Shown here in pieces: positions 36,866-51,418 of a stretch of DNA of 64,000 nucleotides. The stretch spans positions 5,001 to 69,000 of the forward strand of contig MSED01000011.1 in assembly GCA_002099365.1 (NCBI GenBank), read 5' to 3'. Positions within the stretch are counted from its first letter, which is position 1. Each line of letters starts with the position of its first letter. The position numbers and the translations under genes are program-made. The notes beneath the pieces were generated by a model. That model was not told where the DNA came from and did not search any database. It saw only the letters and a list, made by a program, of their open reading frames with translations. This stretch comes from Phialophora verrucosa (lineage: Eukaryota > Ascomycota > Eurotiomycetes > Chaetothyriales > Herpotrichiellaceae).

Positions 36866-39475
36866 ATGAATAACTTTATATTAATACTAGAGTTTAGGTA
36901 GATAATAATAATAATATAAATAAATCTATACCCCTACCGCTTCTACCCGGCTATTAATCTAAGATATTATAATATTAAAAGCCTCCCGCTAATCTTAGGA
37001 TATAGTAAGAAATAGGCGCCTATAGTAATATTAAAAGTATAGTACTAAAGTATTATTATAATAATAACTTAGTATAAATCGAAGATCTTAATAGCGACCT
37101 TATAAAATTTACTAATAGCCTCTAAAGCAAATATAAAGGCTAATTAAATAGCTTAAGCCTAGTAGGAGGCTATATAAGTATAGCGAGAGATATTTATATA
37201 AATAAGTAAAGAAATATTGGATAAAATATATATTTTCTTAAAAATTAATAAGGAAATAGCGTGATATTATAATAGCGAATTTCCTATTTAAGATATAACT
37301 TAACTACTAAAGGTATATTAACTCTATAGAGCCTATTAAATTATATAAACTAAATTATATAAAGATTATTAAATAAAGGGTAAATTAAGTCTTTACTTAA
37401 GTATACTAATATTAGAAGATATAATAAGCTTTAGGAAATCCGCTTAATTCGCTATAATTGCTCTTATATCTGTAATATTATAATAAGCTTAGGAGAAAGT
37501 TAATAATACTTATATATCTCCCGATTTAAAAGTTTAATAAACTTATCTAGCCGTATTTAACGATAAATATTAGTAAAATAAAATAAATAAGTATCCCTTA
37601 AAGGAGAAGTTTAATATTTACTACTCTTATATCGAGCTGAATCTAGCGTCTAAAATACTACTTATAGTAGGTATTATAACTCTTATAATACTAGTACTAC
37701 TCTATATTAACTTAATAAAAGAGTAGTATAAGTAAATAAATATAAAGATAAATCTACTAGAGATAAAAGTCTATATATAAATTATAAGGGAGAAGAGTAA
37801 GAAGAAATAATACGCTCTTCTATAGGAAGGTATTAAGACTTTAAAAATAGATATCACTAAATTTTATATTAGTAATAATAAGGTTAAGTAACTTTAGCGT
37901 AAAGGTAAGTAAAGTCTATCTAGACTTTATCGAAATATATTTATTATAAATCGAGAATCCTATAAGGGATATATAGTAAAGAATAAAGTATATAAACTAA
38001 TATATAAACGAATTATTAAAGATAAATTTTATTAAGAACCGAATATAAATAATAATATAATAATATATTTTCGTAACTTTATTATTTAGCGCTCTTAAAT
38101 AACTTTAGGTACAATACTTAAAGTTATAATAATATTAAGTACCCTTATCTAAATAAACGCTAAAGACTTACTAAAAGTTTCCTCTTTATAGTCTCTATAT
38201 ATATACCTTTAGGAACACTAATCTTTTTAAGCGTTTATACCGCCTTAGAGTTTAGCGCGATTCCTTAGTAATTAGAAATACTAGACTCAGTTATTAAAGT
38301 AGATAAAGTATCCTTTCTAAAATTCCTATATATTAAACGAACTAGTTAACTTAACCTTATAATAGCTAAAGAAGATAAAAGCGTATTTAGCGATATAGAC
38401 GACCTTACTAGTATTGATTTTAATACAGCGGACTAGGGGTGCTAAGTAAATTAATAGCGTCGTGTTACTTTTATTACTATAGTTACACTATTATCTTATT
38501 AACTATAATATACCGGCCGCGATAACTAATTATATTAACTCGCTAATTATCTAGAAATTTAAGACGCTTAAAGATATAGTAAATATAAAAAGTACGGTAG
38601 GAATAGATAAGAGTATAAGCGACGCCTTCTAGAAAGTAATAACCTTCTTAAGTCTCGCGAGGCTATTAACGAGTTCGATATTATAATATTATAATAATAA
38701 AAGAAAGCTAATAAGCCCTACTAAGTTCGAGTTAAAAGTCGACTATATAAAGAAATAGAAGGTCTACTTTATCTATATTAATAATAAAGACTATAGCCTC
38801 TTTTATAAATATTTTAAGAAGTTAATACTTAATAGCGTAAAGCTTATAGCCTTAGAGAGAATCCTTCTTAAGTAACTTATAAAGAAAGATTTCTTAAGAA
38901 GATATATAAAAGGGCTGATCTTTACTATAAGTAATAAAGCTGCCCTTCTTATATATAAGGTATATTCTAAAAGAAGATATACATTAATTAAAGCTAATAA
39001 AAGATAATAGATTAAAGATAACTTTATAAAAAAGGTAATATTTAAAGTTAAGTTAATACTTATTTATAGATCTATAGAGAAGTATAAATATTAAGAGGCT
39101 ATAAATAAATTTTACGATAAGGATAAGGTTACTATATTAGTCGGTATAGCTAGAGCTTTAGGTATAGGCCTAATACTAATAAGAGCTTAGTTTATTATTA
39201 TAATAAAATAGTATAGTAACTCTAGACTCTAAGACTAAAAAATAAGTCGAATATTCCGGTAAGGTAACCTAAACTAGAGTAGTCTTAATATTTTTAAGCT
39301 GTACTACTATAATATTATAGCTAAGTAAGCGACGTACCTAAGGAGACTAGACCGAGAGTAATTCGCGAACCGATTAAATATAAAAGCTTTAGAGGAGGTA
39401 TTTAATATTATACTAGAAGGTAGTAATATAGATAGGGCTATTATAGTAGATAACGATAATATATTAAAAAATTAA
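36866..39475 (+). pseudogene. SNF2-family helicase-like gene, RIP-inactivated
   Basis: One frame (codons 2 modulo 3) stays open for about 870 codons apart from TAA/TAG. Its C-terminal part fits the SNF2 helicase C domain. KGLIFTISNKAALLIYKV lies near 38905; then ILVGIARALGIGLILIRAQ, matching motif V (ancestral G-x-G-LTLTRA), lies at about 39134-39190; QDQKISRIFRQGN, matching motif VI, lies near 39220-39265. Upstream, ITLIILVLLYINLIKEQYK near 37690 matches motif Ia (TLVVxPxxLIxQW). I could not identify the Walker A site or a clean DEAH box; INRESYKG near 37955 is a candidate for the latter. SNF2 proteins are DNA translocases acting on chromatin. The start at ATG 36866 and end at 39475 are provisional. 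RIP implies that a duplicate once existed. Confidence 0.55.
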
Positions 39476-39737
39476 ATAGGTTACGATATTAAAAGTAACA
39501 AGATATAAATAGGTTATAATATTAGAATTTAGCTATATTTAACTATATTATATTAAGAGATAAGAGATATACTATAAGCTATTAATAAATAAATTTTATA
39601 ATTTATCTTCTTATATATTTATTAACTATTATCTCTTATTAGTTAAGACTTATATAGAATATATATATTAATAACGATTACTTAATTATAACTATTAACG
39701 CTAAGGTTATAGCTATCTTAATAAAGTAATATAATAT
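39476..39737. other. AT-rich DNA between SNF2-like relic and family A copy 3
   Basis: RIP-mutated, no feature seen. The last bases, ATAT at 39734-39737, match ATAT at 51419-51422 and are the probable target duplication of family A copy 3. Confidence 0.5.
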
Positions 39738-40036
39738 TAAACTAAGGTAAGGCTTTATAGCCTCTAGGTAAAGGGTCGTATAGCGGTAGGCACTACCTCT
39801 TCATCCCTAGTATATTATATAGTAATAAACAGCTTTATAAGTAATAGTATTATATATTTTATTACCTATAGTATATATATATATTAAATATATATAACTA
39901 CTCTACTTATAATATATAGCGGAGGTATATAGCCTTACGCTAAAGATTTAACTAATTAAATAATACGGTTACTTATCTATATATTATATAGGTATATATA
40001 GCTAATTAGCGCTATAAGTATCACCGCCCTATTATA
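39738..40036 (-). repeat. Family A copy 3, 3' LTR
   Basis: The reverse complement of the family A LTR, reading TAAACTAAGG to CCCTATTATA on the plus strand. The polypurine tract adjoins it at 40037. Confidence 0.95.
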
Positions 40037-40049
40037 TCCCTCTCTTATC
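40037..40049 (-). other. Polypurine tract of family A copy 3
   Basis: TCCCTCTCTTATC on the plus strand, that is GATAAGAGAGGGA in element orientation; it differs by one base from copies 1 and 2. Confidence 0.85.
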
Positions 40050-40071
40050 GCTCGCTTCTTAATAACCTCGC

Positions 40072-42813
40072 TTAAGTACTCTTAAAACTAATCTTATTAC
40101 CTTTTATAAGCTTCTCTATTACCTCTCTAAAGTTATTAATTTACCTATCTTCTAATCCCTTTAGACTTCTTACTCTCGGTTTAGGAGATAACCCTATAAC
40201 CTTTACCTTATATCTAACTATTCTATAGATGTCCTACGTAACCTTATATCGATCTTTAATATCTATAGTAACGGCCGAAAGCATCTATTAAAGGCGTTAA
40301 AATTCGTATATCTCCGTATTAATAATAGCTATAGTATTCTTAATAACTTAGAGTCTATAGCTATAAGTATCGCCTTATTAATTTAAAATAAGCTTTACCT
40401 TATAAGGGGTAATATTAAAGACTTTAGTATCTAGTTATTTAATAAAGAAGTTTATTATAGTTATAGCTTCTTAAATTTAAGTTAATAAGAAATTAATAAT
40501 TAAGTAGAATTAAGTTATAGCGTCGATAATAAGGAACAGCTAATAGTTTCCTTCTTTCTTTAAGTTATTATTAAATATAATAAGGCGTTTCGTATAGTTA
40601 TTTATATCTCCTTAACCTTTAAACTTAACTATTTATTTAGCTTTAAGATAGAAATTAATCTAGCTTTAGAATACTAAGCTTATAATATATTTATACTATA
40701 TATAAGTCTCTTTACGGCGGGAAGTAATTCCGGCTTCGATAAAGGAGTTACTAACTTATCCGGAATTAGTAAAACTAAAGTAAGCTATCTTTAGGCTATA
40801 AAATAAAATATTAACTATATAATAATTAAGGTAGCTAAAAAGAACTTAATAGCGCCGCTAACCCTATTCCTTTTTTTATCTTTTAATTAGTTAGTTAAAA
40901 CCTTTTATTAAATCTTTATAATATACTATAATTTGTTCTAAACCTTTAAGGTATAATTTAATACCCTTTTCGGCTATATAAAGATATATAGCTATATAAG
41001 ATCTAGATATATATCTTATAAGTAGCGATAGCGCGCTAATTATCTTATTAACTCTAAATTTATAATAATATACTATATCTTCCTTTATTACTAATAGCTT
41101 TTATAGCTTAAAGTTCTATTAATAAATATACCGCTAGATTATTAACTAGACGAATTAAATAACTAGTTAAGTATTTAAGATTAAATTTAATAGCGTTAAA
41201 GAAGTATTAGCTATAATTAACTCGAGCGAAGGAATAGTACTAAAGAAACTCATAATATATATTTCTTAATTCGTAATCTATTAACTAATTTTAATACTAT
41301 AGAATATACCGAAGATTTTTAGCTTCTTTATAGATAATTTATATATAGATATTAAAGTATTAAGATTAAGAGTTATTATTTATAGGCGAGGTCTTTTTAA
41401 TATCCTTAAAATATTAATAGGGTTATTCTTTATTAGCTCTACTTATTCTTTACTTTTAAGAATAGAACAGGGTTCGCCGAGCTTCGTAAGCTAAACTAAT
41501 CCTTTTTAATATACTTTAGCTAAATTTAATTTAATTATTACTATACTTTACTATAGCTTTATAGAAATTAGCGCTATAAGACTTAAAGTTTAAAGCGATT
41601 CTAGACTAGCTTACTCAATTTATTTCCGCTAAATACTTAGTCGCTTAATTAAGGTAATAGTAGACCTACTTAATCCTAAAAGATTCGCGATTATAGAAGT
41701 AGGAAGCTTATCGGTCTCCTTACGCGTAATAAGCCGATAACTAGTAGTCTCTAGTATAGGCTTAATAATTTACTTCGGCGGCGTAAATAGAGCTATCTTC
41801 GCGTCTAGATATCCTTTTAAGGCGATTAAGTTTATATAGTTAAGAGGTTAAGCGCTAACTTAATATAGTTTATCTACTTCGGTTAATTTATATTTCTTAA
41901 TTATAAGAGCTTATTTAGAATTACTTTAATCTTAATCTTAAGTAGCTTTATTAGTAGCCGCGCCTTTATTTATAATAATCTATAAATCGCTAGTAATTAA
42001 ATATAATATAGTAAAGAAGTAACACCTTAATTTCGGCTACTTCTTAATTCTTATAAGTTAATAGATTATTTTATATAAGGCTATTTATAGTATTATTAAA
42101 GGCGTTTTATTAAAATATAGTAAGTACTTTTAAATATATTAATACTAATCTAGTAAAGTAGTAGTATCTCCGCTATATAAAATAATAAATTAGTTAAAGA
42201 ACTCTATAGAAGTTTAGGGAAATAGCTTTATAATTTCCCTTAAGGGTAGCTTAATATTCTTTTCTTTATATTTATTAATAAATATTTTAATATTGTTTAT
42301 ATATATATAATCCGAAAGGAGTTTTAATTAAAGTTCCTCTTAATAATTATATCTCTTACTAAACTCTTCTTTTCCGAAAATTAATATACGATACTTCTTA
42401 AATTCAGTCTTAGTAAGTTTATAATACTTTATTAAGTTATAGACCTTTTAAGTTATCGCGTTACACTAGTTACCTATTTCTTTATACTTAATTTCGATAT
42501 AGCTAAAGAAGTTATTAACGCAATCTAAATCGTCCTAATTAACAGCTTCAACAGTAACTTTAAGAGATATTTCTTTAGTTTGGGTAGGGTAGTGTACTAA
42601 TAAGATAGGCTAGTTATCGACCGTATAGATATTAGGAGCTTAGTATTTTTATCGTCGGCCAGTAAGAACTATAGAATTAGGATTTAGCTAAATAACTAAT
42701 AGCTTTAGTTATAATTAACGCTAAGCTTTAGATATTTTAATAGTAAGATTAGTCTAGGCTTTTAGTAAGAAGCTATAAAGACGAATTTAAAAGGTAATAG
42801 AAATAAAATATAT
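40072..42813 (-). pseudogene. Family A third ORF relic, copy 3 (2742 nt, unknown function)
   Basis: This frame starts at the ATA complementary to 42811-42813 and ends at the TAA complementary to 40072-40074. Its length of 2742 nt equals copy 2 exactly. It includes the ~53-bp segment missing from copy 1 (plus-strand region near 41080-41130). Stops are TAA/TAG only. Identical length in two separately inserted and separately mutated copies argues for a real coding region in the source element. No family recognised. Confidence 0.75.
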
Positions 42814-43861
42814 AGTTAAATAAAGCTTATAGTATAATTAAAATATTAAAGAGAAAGAGAAAAGGCGAATTTAATAAAAACGCTAATAGTTATAGAGGTG
42901 TTAAAGATTAATTTAAAGATTCTAAAATAATTTAAAAGATCGAACTAGTAATAAAGAAAGACTATTTAATAGTTAAAGTTTATATTAAGAAAGGAAGACG
43001 TAAGATTAAGGAAGAAGGTATTTATAAGTAATCGAAAGAGAGAGGGTAAGGATAAGTATATATTATAAACTAATATTCTTTAATATTAAGTAATAATATA
43101 ATAAGATAAAATATTATTATTTATAGATAATAGAATATTTTTATTATCCCCTTTACCTCTTAGGTTTATTAAGACCTCTAAACTAAATAGTATATATTTA
43201 TTATATAATAGCTTAAGAATAGAGATTTAAGAGATTAAGTAATTATATAAATACTAATTTATTAACCCCTTCTAATTATAATTATATATACTTAAAATAC
43301 TTATTATTTAATATTATTAAACGCTCCGTTTCCCTTATTAATAACTAGTACTTAATTTATTATTAAGGGCGTTTAATATTATACCTCTCTTAACTATATT
43401 AATATCTAATTAATTATAACGCTTTTAGGAACTCTATATAATATATAAGTATATATAGCTAATTAAAGATAACACTAAAGGTTTTAGCGCTAACCTTAAT
43501 TTTTCTTCGCCCTAAATATACTATATTATTCTTAGCTTAACTTTTCTAGCTTTATTTATCTATTCTAATATTTACTATACCTAAAGTAGTAATATTTCGC
43601 TCTAGTATTACTTCTCTCTTCTTTAAGATTCTAAGTTAATAAAATAATAGGATCCGCGAACTAAAGTAACTTAATTTTAAGAAAATCCTTATTATAACTA
43701 TACTCTAAACGCTAGATTATTATAACTTAACTAAAAGAAAACTATATATAAACTAAAGAAATTTAACTTTAAACTTTCCTATACTAGCGATAGCGATACT
43801 ATACCTCCCTTACTACTTTATAATAGTAGAGTATAGTATAAAGTAGAGCACCTACTTTATT
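42814..43861. other. Family A copy 3, spacer between third ORF and pol
   Basis: The reverse-oriented counterpart of 28151-29181. No frame recognised. Confidence 0.4.
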
Positions 43862-46800
43862 CCTCTATAAACTCTTTAAATATATCTAAACCGATATACT
43901 ATTCCCGAATTTTATCGCTAACTAAAGGTATTTCTATTATAAATACTAGTTCTTTATTCGTCGGCGGTAATATTTTCGCTCTTTATTTAAACCGCTAGCT
44001 TTAGTATAAGCGTAAAGACATCTCTTATAAAAAAGGTATATTATTATTATCTAAAGACTCTTTAATATTCGCGAGATAAAGAAAATTAAAAGTTAAAACT
44101 TTACGAGCTTCTTTTTTCTAGAGATTATCTTTAGGTATAGGTTTAGTATCTATAAGGAAATTATTAAAGTATTAGTAAAATCGCTTAAGACGACTAGCTA
44201 TATAAATTCTTTATAGTTAAGAACTATTAAATTCCGTTAAAATATATATCCTTTTCTCTTAATTCGCCTTTATAATTCTAAATAGTCTAAACTAGCGGAA
44301 TACTAATTTCTTCTCTATAAATATATTTATTAACTTAGCTATATTATAGCTTAACATTAGTATACCCTCCTTAAGTAGTTATAAATATAAGTTATAGCGT
44401 TTATTAAAATACTTCTTTCTTAGCCTTTATATCCGGTTTAGACATACCGCCGCCTCTTCTAAATCTCGGTTACGCCTTTTAAGGGCTTATATATATATAG
44501 TAATTAAATTAGCAGTATTAATAACCTTATCTTAATTTATAATATTCTATATTATAATCTTAAGTTTAATAAAAAGAATTAGTCGTTTAAGGAACTTAAC
44601 TTTATATAATGTTATACCGGTTCTAGCTTTAACTATCGTCTAATCGGCCTAAAGAATAGCGTAAAGGTAATTTATCTAAATACCGCCGCTATTAGTATAG
44701 GTTATCTTTAAGAGAGCGTTCGTAACGCCTTTATACCTAACTTCTACTTAACCGTTCGCTTAAGGATAATATATAGAGGTAACTATATATTTAATTCTAT
44801 ATTTATTTATAAGTACTTTTATTTATCTTTTATTCTTTAGTCCGCTATTATATATTAATTATTTAAATAATCTATAGCGATAGATAATCTCTTCCTAGAG
44901 GAACTTTACTATAGTAGTACTATTAGTAGCTATAATACCTTAAGCTTTTACTTAACCGCTTATATTACTTTAAGCTTTAATAAGATATCTCTTTTCTTAA
45001 GATATTAGTATTAGAGTATAATTAACACTAATTTATTCTTAGCGCTTATTAACTAAAGTTAAGAATATCGTATTATATAGCCTTTAGCTTATATAGAATT
45101 AATATTCTAAATAGATCTTTATAAATACTTTTATATCTTAGTACTAACTCTTCTAGTAATAATAGTTAAATACCCTTTAATATATTACTTCTTAACTAAA
45201 ATATCTAGTATTATTATATATTACTTTAAGTATTCTTCGCTTCTCTATATTATTATTAATTACTCTTTTACTTAGCTTATTCTCTATTAGCTTCCGAAAT
45301 AAATACCCTCCTCTAATAAAGTAGTTAGCTAAGTCTTTTTAGAGTTTCTAAAACTTATTATTACCTATCTTCAGAGGACATTACTAATCTTATAGGTATT
45401 TAATAAGCCTCTTTAATTCCTCTAAGTACTTTCCCTTAAATAATTAGATTATATAAGGTTTATTAAAGCTTATAGATCGATTTTAGATATAAATAACTAT
45501 AGGCCTTACTAAAGTAAAGTCTCGACGAATAGTATTTTATTTAATTAGTTAAAGGCTTCTCTATATAAAGAGTATTTAAGCTTTAATCTAATCCTTAATA
45601 TCCTCTTCTTATTTAACTTCTTTAATATCTTCCTAGGTCAGAGGGCGTCGAGATAAGGTATCGGTAACTATATTCTACTTATCTAGAATATACTATACTT
45701 CGAAATTAAATCTACGGATCTATATTAGTTATTAAATAATAATAGCCCTAGGTAAGTCGGTCGACTACCGGTTAAGCTAGGCTATAAGAGTTATTATATT
45801 AGTCTCTACAATAAAGTAAATAGCGTATAGCTAATATTTAAACTTCTTAAGGGCTTTTAGTAATTCGCGAGCCTCCCGCTTAAGTATATTATACTTCCTC
45901 TTAGTCTTAAACTAAATACCGCTCTTATATCTTATAGCCTATTATTTACCTATTATTAAGTTTACCTATATAATTATAGCGCCTTAGCCTTTTCCGCTAA
46001 TATTAATAGTAAATATAATTAAGCCGGCGCCTTCTTAATAGTTTAGACTAATTAATATGAGAGTAGAGGATAACGCTTTCTTTAGTCCTTCTATATTCTT
46101 AGTGTATATCTTTATTTAGACTTAAATAATATTCTTTTAAAGTAAATTATATAAAGGCTTTATTATTATCGCGAAATACGAAATCTATATATAATAATAT
46201 ATATAGATCTTAAGGAATCTATAAAGTTTTAACTAGTTTATTAAAGTTAGCTATATTAGAATCTTATAAATTTTAAACTATTATAAATATCGTTCGTCCT
46301 AATTATAGATATATTTAACTATCTTAATCCCTTATATATAGAGCTACAGCTTTTATCCGGCTATAGTAATACTAGTAAGTTTAAGATTAAGTAGTACTAT
46401 ATTTAGATTTATTAGATATTTTAGTATATATAAGCGGACTTAAGGAACTACCTCTTATTATTAGTAGTCGCTCTTTAGCCCCTTTATATTAATATTATTT
46501 AAGAATAGTCGAGTAGCTTTTAATATTTATTTCTTTAGGATCTAATTTATAATTTATATAAATTACGCTATAGAATTAGTTATACCCTATAGGAGCGTTA
46601 TATAATAAATAAATCTAATTAAAGTATAAATATCTATTAAATCCCGACTCTCTTTTATAAGTTTAATCTAGTTATAACTTAAGAGCTAATCTAATAAGGA
46701 AGTTATCTATATTCCGCCGAACTTTTCCGCGAAGTTATTAGCTAAAGGAGATAGATTTATATCTCGAATTATTACTTAATTAATATTCTATATTATAATT

Positions 46801-47622
46801 ACTAATTAATACTCTTTAGGCTTCTTTTTCTTAACTAAGAAAAATAAGTTCTAGTATAATCTATACCTTAATTTAAAGAGATTTAAGTTAATCTTCTCCT
46901 TTATTAATATAATTACTATTAGCTTAAGTACTTTCGGGATAAAGAAGCTCTTTATTTACTATAGGGTATATAGAATAGTCCTTATTACTTATAGAGATAC
47001 TACTTTATAATAAATCCGCCCGATTTCTTTAAGGTCTTAAGCTAAAGCTCCTTCGCGGTTATATAGAATCTCTATAAGGATCTTCTTCTTATTAGTCGTT
47101 AGATTAGGTCCGATAACTAGTTTCTCTAAACATTCGGCGTTAAGCGTTACCCCCGAGGAAATCTAGTAAGGCGTAGACTTATCTAATTCGAGAATATATA
47201 TAGCCGGCTGTTATAGGTAGCTATTATCTACTCCCGTACCCTTATACGCTAGTCTAAGAGCTTACTAGGTATTGAACTATTCTAGAAATCTAAATTAATA
47301 AGTTTTATCTTATTAGCTTTCCACTTATATAAAGTGTTTATATAAGCTTCTAAAGGCTTCTTAAATTAATATTATTTATAATATTACTTATTTTTTAAGT
47401 CTTATATTATAGCTTCTTTATTAAATAATTTTAAAGACTTTATTAGTTACTAATTATCTTTAATATTAAAAGATTAAGCCTAAAAGTATATTTTATTAAA
47501 CTTATTATTACTTAGATTATAAATATCTAAAGCGGAGATTAAAGTATTATTTTCGTTTACCTTAAAGTCGATTATTTATACTTTCTCTTAATTTCATTAA
47601 GCCCTAACTAAAGCGAGTATAG
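43862..47622 (-). pseudogene. Family A RT-RNase H-integrase relic, copy 3
   Basis: Read on the minus strand. The integrase tail lies near 43862 and the integrase N-terminal region near 45290. The DTLSRR end of RNase H is at 45646-45662. The RT catalytic motif reads LFLNNI near 46500-46530 (LFLDDI with both Asp changed to Asn), and the FLVKKKKP region is near 46820. Same domain order as copies 1, 2 and 4. Confidence 0.82.
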
Positions 47623-50602
47623 GCCTTTTTATCTCTTTATACTCGCCTAACCTTTTAAAGTAGATATATATATAAGCTTAATTATTAATCTTATCGTTAT
47701 ATTATTACTAAGATCCGGAGCTAACTATATAAGAAGCTAAAGCCGCTTCCCGTTAAAGCTGTCTATTAGATTTATAATATATATATTATTGTCCTTCTCC
47801 TAGACTAAGCTTCGAGTAGCCTTCTAAAATAGCTTATCTAGAATAAAGCGATATATTAGATCTATAATATTTATTATATAGATATTAGTTAAGACTTTAA
47901 TACCGGCGATATTAACTATTATATCTTTAATTATACCTACGAAATCTTCTCGGTCTCTGTTAAATCTTATAGTATTATAAATAAACTTTATCTTTCGTAT
48001 AAGTTAAGATAATCCCTAGTCTTTAACTAGACCTAAGGATATTAAATTAATTTCCGCTTTAGTATCTAGTAATAAATCTTTATACTACCTCTATATCTTT
48101 ATCGGTAAATAGGGGTAGCTGCTATAATATAATTATAGACGCGTTAGATAGTTCTTATTAAAGCTTATCTATACTATATTAACTCTTATAATAAGTCTTT
48201 CCTAAGTTTATATTATTCTAACTTATAGAGGATATATTTAATAAATTAGCTCTTACTTATCTTTATTATAATACTAATATTTATGAGAAAACTACTTATT
48301 ATATACTTCTTTTATTAATAGTAGGTCCTATAATTGAATAATTATCTTTTAATCTAGCAGCTAGTTAATAATTTTCCCGGTACTATTTAAATCTTATAAG
48401 AGTACCTTCTAGAGAGGCTTAGGATTAGGCGGTCTATATTACGTCTCCTTTATAATATATAGGCGCTGTAAAACTCGCCTTAGGCGTATATATTCGTTAT
48501 TATCGCTTATCTTAGTATCTTCCGATTATAGGTTATATATTTAGTTATTTTATATATTATATAGAGTTATTAGCGGCCTTTAATTAATCGACTATTCTAA
48601 TACGGGAATATCGTCTATAGTACTATTAAAGATAATCTCTCTATTCGGTTTTATTTATTATATCATATAATATTACTAATTATCTATAATAAGCTTATAT
48701 ATATTAGTTTAAAGGTGCTTCGCTTATATATATCCTTCTTATTATAGTACCGGTCGCTTCCTAAGAGCGTTAATATAAATATTAGTCTCCGGCTAGTTAA
48801 TATAAATTCCTTTTAGCCTAGCTAGCTTTAATATATATAAATTATCTTTTAAATCTTTTAGTGCGCTATAATCTAGCTTTAATCTAACCGCTTAAATAAG
48901 ATTTATCCTTACTAAGGGAGGCTTTAGATCCTCTTCTTTTATACTATATAGCTATTCGAAAGAGATACTAGTATACTTATCGATTTTACGCGTAATTTAT
49001 TTTAAATATTTAGGCTTCGTCTCTTTCTACGGAATTAGCAGTATTAGTAAGGGCCGGTCTTAACCGCGGAACCTCCTTAGTATAATTTTATAATCTAGGT
49101 TAAGATATAATATACCGGCGGCCTTTTAATATATTTACTATAAATCTTTATATAATATATAGCTTTATTAGTTATAGAGGAAGTAGCTCTCTTTAATAGT
49201 ACTTATATTTAACTTACACCGACTAAATTACCCTTTAGTATAGTACTACGGATTACTACTAAACTTTACTAACCGTTCTTAGAAAGAAGGTCCTTAAGAA
49301 GGCTAGATCGCTTTTAGAGGAACTCCCCTTAAGGCTTTAATTAATTTATTTATAAAGTCGAGAGTAATTATATTATATATTTAGATCGGTAGAGTAAGCG
49401 CTCTTATTAGTCGGGTTAGTTTATCTACTAAAGATATAGTAGTTCCTAAAGTTATAGGCTTTATTAACTATATTTATATATTCTCTTTAATCTTTACAGC
49501 TATACTATCTAGTTAATCTTTTTAATATTTATCTTCTTAAGCTTCCTCCTTTCGGAATATAGAAGATTAAGTCTCTTTCTTATATATTAAGTTTTAATAT
49601 TCCTTATTTAGTATACTTTATATAAACTTATTAGTCTTATTATTAACTTCTTATAAGTCTCTTATTTATTTCTAATACTTTTAGAAGTTTAAGTTCTTTA
49701 GCTTTCTATTTAGTAAGTTTTACTTCTTCTAAATCTTATCTATATATACCTTTAGTAGTCTAAAGAGGAAAAGATAATAATAAATATAGTTAATCTTTAC
49801 TTTATTATTAATTAAGTACTTTATAGCCTTATAGAACTAATAAAGATATAAATTAAAGTTTTAAAACTTATCGCGATAACGTCTTAAGAGTATATAAAGG
49901 TAATATATATTTATTATTTATTATATCTTATCTTAATTCTTATATTTATTTAAGACTTTCTCTTTAAACTTTATTTTATCTATTTTATTATACTCTATAA
50001 GCTCTTTATACTTCTCTTTCTCTATCTTTAATATAAAATATATAGATCTCTAAATACGCTCTTTATTATTTATTATTTAATTATATTTATATAGCTCTTT
50101 AAACTCTTTAAAGAAGATAGTCGTATTCCTTCTATTAAAGTATAGTAAGTTATCGCTCCTATTTAAGCTCTAAAGTATCTCTTTTATAGATATTACTATA
50201 GGAGAAGTATATACCGGCGGCGTTAAGATTTCTAGCGTTAATAATCCCTATATAATATCGCTCGCCGTAATAGACAATATTATTTTTCCTTCTCTATTTA
50301 AGGCTTTAGATAAAGTTATCTTTAGCCCCTTTATTAATTTAATAAAATATAATAAATATAAGTCTTATCTTCTTAAGTAAAGTAATTTAAAGTCTAAATA
50401 TTTATATATTTTATTATTTTTATATATATAAAAGACTACTTCTTTTAGTAGTTAATAATTACCGCTTTCTTAAGCGTTTATAGATAGTCTTAGGGTTTTA
50501 AAAGATCTTCTCTCTTAGTTTAATTTTAGTAATTTTTATTACTATTTATAGTTATTCCTTTATATTTAACTATCGAGTCTCTCTTTACTAAATATAACTA
50601 AT
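47623..50602 (-). pseudogene. Family A gag-protease relic, copy 3
   Basis: The minus-strand counterpart of 21393-24374. The protease active-site region is at about 48040-48090 (reading LLLDTKAEINLIS in element orientation). Gag occupies the part up to about 50600. Limits were transferred by offset from the LTR and are approximate. Confidence 0.75.
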
Positions 50603-51119
50603 ACTTTAATATTAGCTTTTCGCCGAATAAATCTCTAGTCTTAAGTAGCTTACTTTTCTTAAAAGCTTAAAGGGTATTAAAGTTAACTATATTCCTCTCT
50701 TTAAGTACTAGTCATTAATCTTAAGTCTTTTAGGTAGTTATTTAGTCGTTAGTTTCCGCCCTATATAATAGTAGCTAATATATATAGCTAGGACCCTAAA
50801 AGAATACCTTAAGTAGCGGTCTCCTTAAATAGCTAGTATAGTTTATAACCTACGCCCGTATAGTAAGATAGACTTACTTAGCTAGTAATTTAGATAATTC
50901 CCTTATATAGCGGTTCTATATATATAACTAGCTTCTTTAGTTCTAGTTAATTAGTCGATAGGTAGATAAGTAGTTAGTCTAGTTAGTCCTTATCGTTTAT
51001 AGCGTTATATCGTTGTTTCGTCGTTTAGTCGTCTATCCGATCGTCCTGCCGCGCATAGACTCACCCGCGTCACTACAGTCCGAATATTCTTAGGCGAACG
51101 TTTTTATTAGAGGCACTAA
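50603..51119 (-). other. Family A copy 3, untranslated leader
   Basis: Reverse-oriented leader; the part next to the LTR (51010-51115) keeps CA and TG well, for example GACTCACCCGCGTCACTACAG. Confidence 0.55.
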
Positions 51120-51418
51120 TAAACTAGGGTAAGGCTTTATAGCCTTTAAGTAGAGGGTTATACGGCGGTAGGTACTGCCTCTTTATCCCCGGTATACTAT
51201 ATAGTAATAAATAGCTTTATAAATAATAATATTATATATTTTATTACTTATAATATATATATATATTAAATACGTATAACTACTCTACTTATAATATATA
51301 GCGGAAGTATATAGCCTTACGCTAAGGATTTAATTAATTAGATAATATAGTTACTTATCTATATATTATATAGATATATATAGCTAATTAGCGCTATAAG
51401 TATTATTACCCTATTATA
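51120..51418 (-). repeat. Family A copy 3, 5' LTR
   Basis: A 299-bp LTR in reverse orientation, ending CCCTATTATA on the plus strand. Confidence 0.95.

Larger units (their letters stand above)
39738..51418 (-). mobile_element. Family A Ty3/Gypsy element, copy 3 (minus strand)
   Basis: An 11,681-bp full-length element in reverse orientation, with 299-bp LTRs at 39738-40036 (3') and 51120-51418 (5') and ATAT flanks on both sides. Length and gene order match copy 2. It is heavily RIP-mutated. Its 5' end faces the 5' end of copy 4 across a 96-bp spacer. Confidence 0.95.
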
